A DNA stretch of 64,000 nt from Pyrenopolyporus hunteri (taxonomy: Eukaryota; Ascomycota; Sordariomycetes; Xylariales; Hypoxylaceae), in contig CADCXC010000037.1 in NCBI GenBank assembly GCA_902806595.1, positions 2,170,001 through 2,234,000 of the forward strand, in the 5' to 3' direction. The notes beneath the pieces are model-generated. The model made no database searches. It saw only the letters and a program-made list of their open reading frames with translations, and was not told where the DNA came from. Positions 57,855 through 64,000 of the stretch are shown piece after piece; the first letter of the stretch is position 1; every line of letters begins with the position of its first letter. Both the position numbers and the translations under genes were made by a program.

Positions 57855-59162
57855 ATGGCTTCAAGGTTCAGCGCTGCGCGCCCAAAGCGCGCGGGCGAAA
57901 ACTATGCGCGAATGCACCACGCCGAGCCAAACACTAAGAAAGTCAAGTTCGACATGAGGAATCCGTCCGCGCTCGCACCCGACGCGGAAGACGAAGACGA
58001 CGAGGCCGACGCATACCTAGAAGCAGACGCCGACGTCATCCGCGGGAGCGCCGCGACTAAGCGCGGAGCCGTCAACATCGACGGCTACGACTCCGATTCC
58101 GACCGCGAAGAGCTCGGTACCCTCCACGCGCCGAAATCGAAACCCAAGAAAGATGACGACGATATGGATGACATGTTCGCGGCCGACGAGGACGGCGACG
58201 AGAAGGACGACACGGTGGATTACTCGACGGGGAAGAAGAGCAAAGAGGTCAAGTTCGTAGATACGTCCGAGATCGCAGGCCAGGAGGCAGACTCGAAATC
58301 CGGCGGGCACATCCACCTAGACGACGAATCATCCGGGGACGAGGACGAAGAGACGATAGAGCTCGCGATACAAGAAGAAGGAATCGACGAGGAAGTCGGC
58401 GCCGGCGGCCTCAAGAAACACGCGCCCAAAGTCGAGGCTTTCAATCTCAAAGCCGAGAACGAGGAAGGGCGGTTCGACGAGGCCGGGAACTTCGTGCGCA
58501 AGGCCGCGGACCCGGACGCCGTGCACGACCGGTGGCTAGAGGGCGTCAGCAAGAAGGACATGAAGAAAGCCGCGCAGGCGCACGAGAAGCGGGAAGCCGA
58601 GCAGCGGCAGAAGCGCAAGGAAGAGGACAGCGCGCTGACCTCGGATCTTCTCAAGTCGCTCATCCTGCACCTCGAGCGCGGCGAGACCGCGTTAGAAGCG
58701 CTGGCGAGGCTCGGCCGGGGCCAGACGAAGACGAAAAAGGTCCCTAAGTGGAAGCAGAAGAAGCAGAAACCCGAGGCCATGGACGTGGATGCCGAGAAGG
58801 CTGCTGAGGACCCGGAGCAGACGCGCATCAAGGAGGCGATCAACGCGATCACCGAGGCGGCGGATAGGTTGCTGGGAAGGGACCGGCCGGATATATACGA
58901 GAGGGAAAGGGAGCTCTTGATACGAGAATACACGCGCGAAGCGGATGAGCCGTGGGTGGAGCCGCAAAAAGCGCCTGAGGCGGCGCCTACAACTAAGATG
59001 TGGGAGTACCGGTGGATAGACGGCAGAGACAATGCCGACAAGCAGGGGCCGTTCGATGGGCCTACGATGAAGGCCTGGCAGGACGCCGGCTACTTCGGCG
59101 AAGGTGTTGAGTTTAGGGAAGCCGGTGAGGAAGGGTGGACTCGCCTGGCCGACTTTGTATGA
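57855..59162 (+). CDS. LIN1: LIN1 / CD2BP2-like GYF-domain U5 snRNP protein
   Basis: Single exon, 435 aa. The N-terminus has a KRAGENYARMHHAEPNTKKV basic stretch, then an acidic region (DAEDEDDEADAYLEADAD) and VNIDGYDSDSDREE. The central part shows the family motif FNLKAENEEGRFDEAGNFVR followed by DRWLEGVSKKDM. The C-terminal GYF domain is complete (382-435): MWEYRWIDG, GPFDGPTMKAW, DAGYFGEGVEFR, W and a hydrophobic end. CD2BP2/Lin1 proteins are nuclear, part of the U5 or tri-snRNP, and the GYF domain binds proline-rich partners. Very GC-rich codon use compared with the intergenic DNA. Length and domain order are normal. Confidence 0.92.
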   Translation: MASRFSAARPKRAGENYARMHHAEPNTKKVKFDMRNPSALAPDAEDEDDEADAYLEADADVIRGSAATKRGAVNIDGYDSDSDREELGTLHAPKSKPKKDDDDMDDMFAADEDGDEKDDTVDYSTGKKSKEVKFVDTSEIAGQEADSKSGGHIHLDDESSGDEDEETIELAIQEEGIDEEVGAGGLKKHAPKVEAFNLKAENEEGRFDEAGNFVRKAADPDAVHDRWLEGVSKKDMKKAAQAHEKREAEQRQKRKEEDSALTSDLLKSLILHLERGETALEALARLGRGQTKTKKVPKWKQKKQKPEAMDVDAEKAAEDPEQTRIKEAINAITEAADRLLGRDRPDIYERERELLIREYTREADEPWVEPQKAPEAAPTTKMWEYRWIDGRDNADKQGPFDGPTMKAWQDAGYFGEGVEFREAGEEGWTRLADFV

Positions 59163-59768
59163 TTATAGGGGTTTGTTGGGCCGCAGACAATGATACCATC
59201 AGCGTTCCGAGTGACGCCTGAATCTGAGTGTATGAATAATTGTTTAAGTACCTGAAGAGCAGCTACAACATGCTCGCTATGTTTTGGGATCTGATTGTAG
59301 GTATCCTGATATTACAGATCTAATTACTACAACCTTAAGTATATTGCGACGTAAGAGACTTCTCCATGATATTACCGCAACGTATGGTATATAGCCTACT
59401 TGATAAGAGTCGTAGGCACACATATTAACACAGAAGCCAAATGAGAGGCCTATGCGATCCGCCAAGGTCACGAGAACCTCAACATGTATAAGTCAAGCTA
59501 CCGGTCTCACATTCGTATCGAAATGGTGCTTTATTTGCGTATACCTATCCATTTCAACAGAGTTACTGCCAATATGAATAGATGGCCAGTTCTAATAGAC
59601 CTAAACCCGGGGGCGTCTACTGACCAGGAAAAAAGGATAAAATAGAATAAAAGGCATAATAATAAATAGGATATGGTACGAAGGAGAAGAAGGTAAAAGG
59701 AAAAGACAATTAAGACAGGGAGAGGAGGAAAAAGAAGAATAAGGCGAAGAAGCGAAAAAATAATAGTC
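59163..59768. other. Intergenic between LIN1 and the tRNA
   Basis: About 600 bases. The right part (59630-59760) is purine-rich and includes the A-run that forms the T-run terminator of the minus-strand tRNA gene. Confidence 0.5.
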
Positions 59769-59882
59769 TGGACTGGATAGGAATCGAACCTATTCCTCTC
59801 CATGAGGACTTGTCTTGACAACTGGAATGGGACATCAGCGCGCGGAATGGATGGAGTGTGCAGACCACTACACCACCAGCCC
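59769..59882 (-). tRNA. Intron-containing tRNA gene, anticodon not certain
   Basis: Minus strand. The acceptor stem GGGCTGG (59876-59882) pairs with CCAGTCC (59770-59776), leaving discriminator A at 59769. The D-arm TGGTGTAGTGG fits box A, and the T-arm ATAGG-TTCGATT-CCTAT fits box B (GGTTCGATTCC). The anticodon stem CTCCA (59852-59856) pairs with TGGAG (59798-59802), enclosing 49 bases, i.e. a 7-base loop plus a roughly 42-base intron. A T6 run follows about 10 bases past the 3' end, as expected for RNA polymerase III. By position the anticodon would be CAU, but base 33 would be C instead of U and base 37 is T, so the identity is doubtful. It could be a divergent or decaying copy. Confidence 0.65.
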
Positions 59883-61331
59883 TATTTGTTCGTTAGGAAC
59901 TACAGTGCTCTTTACAATTATATGTTCAAGGTAGTTGGTTGGTTGGTGGGCAGGTCGTATCCGTGGTGACGAGCCCAGTACCTATGGTGCCCACGCTCTG
60001 TTCCGCTGCAACACGGCAACGCATCTAGGGTGTAGTTCAGTACTGAAAACCCCCCCGGGTAGGTAGGAATATAGTCGACCACCTACCTAGGTAGGTAGGT
60101 AGGCGGCACGATGAGAAATATAATATTTCGCCGTCGTCCACTAGTAGAGTGCGGGCGCCTAACACGCTCCCATCGACAACACACACCTACGTAGTATACC
60201 CGTCACTCCGAGAAGCACGATCATGAACTCGAGGCTTCTAACCCAATTTATTTAGATTTAAGATTCCTCCAGCAGATACAATTCTCTAGTGAAGTAACCA
60301 ACCAACCAACCAACCAACTAACTAACCACAATGTTCCTGCTTTCCTCTCCAAGCCATCTTCCTCGCTCCGGCCTCCAGCCCTGAATCTCGGCCGGGCGGT
60401 CGTCCTTACACCGTTCCTATAAACTAGTGACGCTTCTAACTCCCTCGTTCTCGGTTTCTATCTTATTGTGTTTGGTGAAAGCGGATCATTTGGCATCTCG
60501 CGATCCCTATTCTCTCAGAGGCTGGCAGCCGCTTATACTCGCCAATATCCTCGCGTCTTGCCCCCTGGATTAAGGATTAAGCTATGTTAAAAGGCGTCGC
60601 CGCTAATCTTAGTTGCGTAGCCACTTCCTCTCCCGGCTGTGAGATAAAGCAAAAAAGAGGACGGTCGTAGCCTAGTCTAGTAGGTTGGATATAGAATCTT
60701 CAGAGGAACCAGACTTAAAACCTGACAGATTCTACAAGACGGTAGACGCATATCTAGCTACTTTAGACAGGTAATTCACACAGCAGGACAGGCAAGATAA
60801 TCGTTCAAAGTACCATTTTGCTCGGCCGAGCCGGCGGGATATCATCGAGGTAACTACCACTAGGGAAAAATACACGATGGCCAATGCTCCGCTCGAAAGG
60901 GGGTGGCGGGCCAGTTATCCCTTCTCTCTTGCCCCCTTTATCCATCCACTTACTTCGTATACGAAAACTCTCCAATACATCTAGCTCTTTTTTTTGTCTG
61001 TTTTCTCCGAAACCCCGCTTATCTGAATGGATCGCATGTAAAATCAACAATCAGGTACGTCCTGAGCCGTAGTAGGATGTATACGATGTCACAAACCCCC
61101 CCTTATCCGTTCGTTCCAGCGAGACGCCGAATGCCGTTCCGGGTCGCCCTCGACCCATGCCCTTACATCTTGATTACCCAAATTCGGAAGGATTGTTGCT
61201 GGGGTACAAAAAAGGCAAGCGTTTTGGTATCATGTCGTAGAAATCATGGTTCATAATATACATTAGAATACGAATTAGTGCCACCATGGAGCGCGCGTTT
61301 CGTTTAGTGGCCCCCAATTCCGGGGTAAGTT
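59883..61331. other. Intergenic with microsatellites
   Basis: Contains a palindromic CTAGGTAGGTAGG tract at 60083-60103 and an (ACCA)n tract at 60294-60328. No supportable gene; the overlapping short frames at 60805-61256 have no motif. Confidence 0.5.
60294..60328 (+). repeat. (AACC)n microsatellite
   Basis: Tandem accaaccaaccaaccaacta units directly readable on the + strand. Confidence 0.9.
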
Positions 61332-63557
61332 TCAGGCAGGGACCCCATTCGTTGTCGAACGTCCTAGCTTGGTTAGGGATTCGGCTGGCTTCCACGGGCC
61401 GTTCGCTTGCATGACCTTGCGCAGGACTTCAAGAGTGATGGGTACGGCCTCCTCTGGCATCGTCCACGGCCCAAGCCGGTCAATGAGCTTGCCTATCGAA
61501 CCCCCGTCGTCCGATCTAGAGCTTCCGTCGTACACGCCCATGGCTCTGCGAGCGTTGTCGGCTGACCGCCAGGCATCTTGCTGATCCTTACAATTCGCGA
61601 GGATATCTTTTGCGACTTCGGAATCTTGGGGGTACGTCCACATGATGCGGCCGATATGCACAAGGCAAATGCCCTGAAGGCGCAGTATTAACGCGGTTAG
61701 CTGGTTGTGCCTAGCGCAATCGGCTCTAGTCACTCGAAATAGTGCCAATAACTCTCGTAACGACCGTGTCGAAGCGGGTTTGCGCTCAAGTTCGGAAATA
61801 TCACTCTGTAGCTTGAAGCCGAATAAAAACGACACTAAACACTGTATGCCAGCAGCAATAGCGACTTGACGTTCGCGTTCCGAAACCCCTTCCGCTGGGT
61901 TTTTCAAAACTGCATCTCGCTCGTGCTTCAGCTGCGTGCCAAGCCTAATAAAATTCGAGGCTTTCGATTGCAGCCGCTGGAGCTTCTCTGGGTCGACGGG
62001 GGGCCGGCGTCGTTCGGGCGGCTGCGCGGCGGGAGTAAGGCCGTTGACAACTCCCGGAGTACCAACTTGTGAGCTATTAGACGCAACTCGCGTCATTGAA
62101 GACGACTGCCTCGGCGGCGTTGACGGGCGTATGCTTTCTAAAGCCTTTGGTCGCTTAGACGTTTCGGTAGCGTCCGTCGAGGGGATGGGGCGCTTCCGCG
62201 CGGTGCCGGGTTCTAGGCTATCTGAACGGTCGCGGGAGAGGCGGTCGTCCTTTCTTAATATATCGCTCTTCTTCTTGCCACCCGGGGGTAACGCGAGGAG
62301 CCGTTCTACGGTTTTCACATTCCGCTTCTTGTATTTCAACGTAACCATAAGCGACTCCCGCTGTCCCTTGCCGCTATCGACGTGGATTGTATCCTCGCGC
62401 TTAGATTTCGTTGTTTTCTTCTGGCTAATGGTCGAATCTAAAGAGACCTGGCTGCTCCTCTGACTCGAGTCCTTTGACGGGGCCGACTTATTCGCCTTGG
62501 CCAATTCCTCGAGTACGATAGGCGGGAGCGTCGGAGATAGAAGCGGCGGAATCTTTCGTTTCTTAGGGCTGGGGGAGGGGTCGCGGTCTTCCCGGTTCTT
62601 CTTCAACGGAGGCTTAAGGTTGCTCGAATCTGTCGGCTTCTTCTTGGGGCTAGGACGGGACGGCTTGGGCTCGTCCACATAGTCTAATATATCGATGGGA
62701 GACAGTAAAGGGGGTACGTGGGATGCCTTCGAGCTCGAGTTGCTCTCCGTCTTCCTATCTACACTATCCTTGCTTTTGGCAAGCTTGTGCGTGCCATTAA
62801 CCTGCGCACCGGGCCTGGGAGAAACTCCCTTGCTCCCTGTGCTATTCGATGACGGCTTCCCATTAGTAGTCGGCAAGGACTTCAAGTCTTTTGACTGTCT
62901 CTTTTCGGAAGCCATCTGCCGCTCAGACTTTTGGGGTGTGTTGTCCTTGGCGAGACGTGAGCTTGTGGAATTAGGCGTAGCATTCTCAACCTTGCTCCGT
63001 TTCGCAGGCTTGGAATCCTGCTCAGCCTCGGCGACCCGTCTTTTCCTCTCCGGTGACGGACTGCGAGGGCGACGCGCCACAGGCCCCATATCGGGTTTCG
63101 TGTCGGGCGTCTCTTTCTTTACGCGACGATGATCCTCCGCGTCCTTGGCAACGGGATCCAGCGTCTTCTTCAGAGGCGCATTCGTCTTGGAGGGTTGCGC
63201 AGCTGATTTGGACGGCTCTTCGCCGTCAGGAGACCTTTTCCTATTCTTGTAATCCTTTAGGGAAAGTTTCGTCTTGGGTTTGTTAGGGTCACTCCTTCGG
63301 GGTGTAGCACTATCGATCGCATTGGCAGGGTTTGTGGGCTCTTCCCGTACGTCAAAGTAGGCCCTGGTAAGGAGGACGCCACGCTCCGAATCGCTAACGA
63401 AGGTGGTGTACTGGAGCGGTCTGATATCCTGTTCTTCTAATCTCTTGTCGTCCGCATGTGGTCGGTATCGGCGCGTCGTATCCAGCGAAAGATAGTGCGC
63501 TTTGGGAGGAAGTACGTCTTTAACTAATGTTTCAATATGTTTGGTTGCCTCCTCCAT
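61332..63557 (-). CDS. Large basic nuclear-looking protein, family not recognised
   Basis: 741 aa from the ATG at 63555-63557 (MEEATKHIETLVKDVLPPKA, good context). The N-terminus has a folded-looking segment (YLSLDTTRRYRPHADDKRLE, then LQYTTFVSDSERGVLLTRAY). It is followed by about 400 residues of low-complexity Ser/Lys/Pro/Arg sequence with many NLS-like patches (RRPRSPSPERKRRV, SPSPKKRKIPPLL). The C-terminal 220 residues are helical and well ordered (DPEKLQRLQSKASNFIRLGT, then LVSFLFGFKLQSDISELERK, LRLQGICLVHIGRIMWTY). The layout (disordered basic middle, helical C-terminal domain) recalls AF4/FMR2- or Ell-binding elongation factors, but this is only a guess. The frame stays open upstream (to about 63650) and an upstream exon is possible. 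No paralogue in the window. Confidence 0.75.
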   Translation of the reverse strand: MEEATKHIETLVKDVLPPKAHYLSLDTTRRYRPHADDKRLEEQDIRPLQYTTFVSDSERGVLLTRAYFDVREEPTNPANAIDSATPRRSDPNKPKTKLSLKDYKNRKRSPDGEEPSKSAAQPSKTNAPLKKTLDPVAKDAEDHRRVKKETPDTKPDMGPVARRPRSPSPERKRRVAEAEQDSKPAKRSKVENATPNSTSSRLAKDNTPQKSERQMASEKRQSKDLKSLPTTNGKPSSNSTGSKGVSPRPGAQVNGTHKLAKSKDSVDRKTESNSSSKASHVPPLLSPIDILDYVDEPKPSRPSPKKKPTDSSNLKPPLKKNREDRDPSPSPKKRKIPPLLSPTLPPIVLEELAKANKSAPSKDSSQRSSQVSLDSTISQKKTTKSKREDTIHVDSGKGQRESLMVTLKYKKRNVKTVERLLALPPGGKKKSDILRKDDRLSRDRSDSLEPGTARKRPIPSTDATETSKRPKALESIRPSTPPRQSSSMTRVASNSSQVGTPGVVNGLTPAAQPPERRRPPVDPEKLQRLQSKASNFIRLGTQLKHERDAVLKNPAEGVSERERQVAIAAGIQCLVSFLFGFKLQSDISELERKPASTRSLRELLALFRVTRADCARHNQLTALILRLQGICLVHIGRIMWTYPQDSEVAKDILANCKDQQDAWRSADNARRAMGVYDGSSRSDDGGSIGKLIDRLGPWTMPEEAVPITLEVLRKVMQANGPWKPAESLTKLGRSTTNGVPA

Positions 63558-63596
63558 GGTTTTTCTTTGTTCATGCAACTTCGAAACGTTGCACAC

Positions 63597-64000
63597 GAGC
63601 CTGGTGCTAGGGTCATGAAAGAGAGCGCGATAGTGTTGGTGGTAGTGGCAGATGCGAACTATGTAGGGAGGTATAATGTTGCGAAGGTATCATTAGGGTC
63701 CGAGATGCTGCGGTAAGACGAGAATCTGCAGAATTAAAGTTCAGCACTCTGATCTTCGCACGAGTTTGTAGAATGCGTGTACGCGGATAGAGCAGTATCT
63801 GGTGTAGAGGTCTGAGAGTGGTTTGGCGTGGAATCCACAAAGCAATGGTGACGACAATGCAATCCAGCAGGCATTGGCTGAATTGGGAACTGTGGGAAGC
63901 GGTGCATTGGGAAAAAATAATAGTGCGGTATCAAAGGGCACGTCTTCGTAGGAGTATACTTCATTGACTAACCTCAAAGTTGGGTGCGATGGTGACCGGC
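63597..64000 (-). other. Upstream region of the basic protein, possible 5' exon
   Basis: On the minus strand a gag|gttagt donor-like site lies near 63972, and a catag acceptor-like site lies at about 63660 with a CTAAT branch about 40 bases before it. The frame from this acceptor into the gene is open (VRICHYHQHYRALFHDPSTR). A start outside the window cannot be excluded. The few bases left of the donor do not join in phase without a stop. Confidence 0.35.

Noticed and set aside
58220..59041. 273-codon minus-strand open frame opposite LIN1
   Set aside because: Antisense to a clear GYF-domain gene with GC-rich codon bias; serine-rich, motif-free mirror translation.
1..64000. CRISPR arrays, bacterial operons, riboswitches, 5S or other rRNA genes
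   Set aside because: None seen; sequence is eukaryotic, and the direct repeats found are satellites, telomere-like tracts and microsatellites.

Overview
The window looks like nuclear DNA of a filamentous ascomycete (Pezizomycotina, probably Sordariomycetes). The genes carry short introns (mostly 50-75 bp) with GTRNGY-type donors, CTAAC/CTAAT-like branch sites and YAG acceptors. The families present are typical of such fungi: HET-domain proteins, an AflR-like Zn2Cys6 factor, tannase, a GH105-like hydrolase, endopolygalacturonase and Myb/SANT-like proteins. One AT-rich block carries a RIP-like mutation pattern, and TAGGTA-type intergenic motifs recur. No organism name can be given from the sequence alone.

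Layout. 0-0.9 kb: a HET-domain gene (minus strand, cut by the edge), broken by an in-frame stop and a frame shift. 1.4-11.1 kb: a housekeeping block with NOP2 (rRNA m5C methyltransferase), GET5 (tail-anchored protein targeting), cofilin, HSP60 and a short-chain dehydrogenase. 11.4-16.8 kb: an AflR-like regulator, a tannase/feruloyl esterase and a GH105-like six-hairpin glycosidase, with degenerate telomere repeats between the last two. 16.8-32.4 kb: gene-poor DNA holding only a SurE-like phosphatase and an unrecognised 381-aa heptad-repeat protein. It also holds a TA-flanked MITE, a ~2.2-kb AT-rich block built from alternating inverted ~240-bp monomers, and a second telomere-like tract at 30.8 kb in the opposite sense. 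32.4-51 kb: five small Myb/SANT-like proteins (two of them with AT-hook or AT-hook-like tails) around a zinc alcohol dehydrogenase, in long intergenic DNA. 52-64 kb: secreted endopolygalacturonase, an intact HET protein, UFD1, the GYF-domain U5 snRNP protein LIN1, an intron-containing tRNA, and a large basic nuclear-looking protein of unknown function.

The housekeeping genes (NOP2, GET5, cofilin, HSP60, UFD1, LIN1) are complete and ordinary. The accessory genes suggest plant-polymer breakdown (tannase, GH105, GH28, with a pathway-type regulator near the first two) and self/non-self recognition (two HET genes). The most unusual items are the palindromic AT-rich array with surviving C mostly in CpG, the two telomere-like tracts bracketing a 15-kb repeat-bearing segment, and the local family of Myb/SANT-like genes. 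Exon coordinates were worked out by hand from splice consensus and reading frame; no homology search was run.
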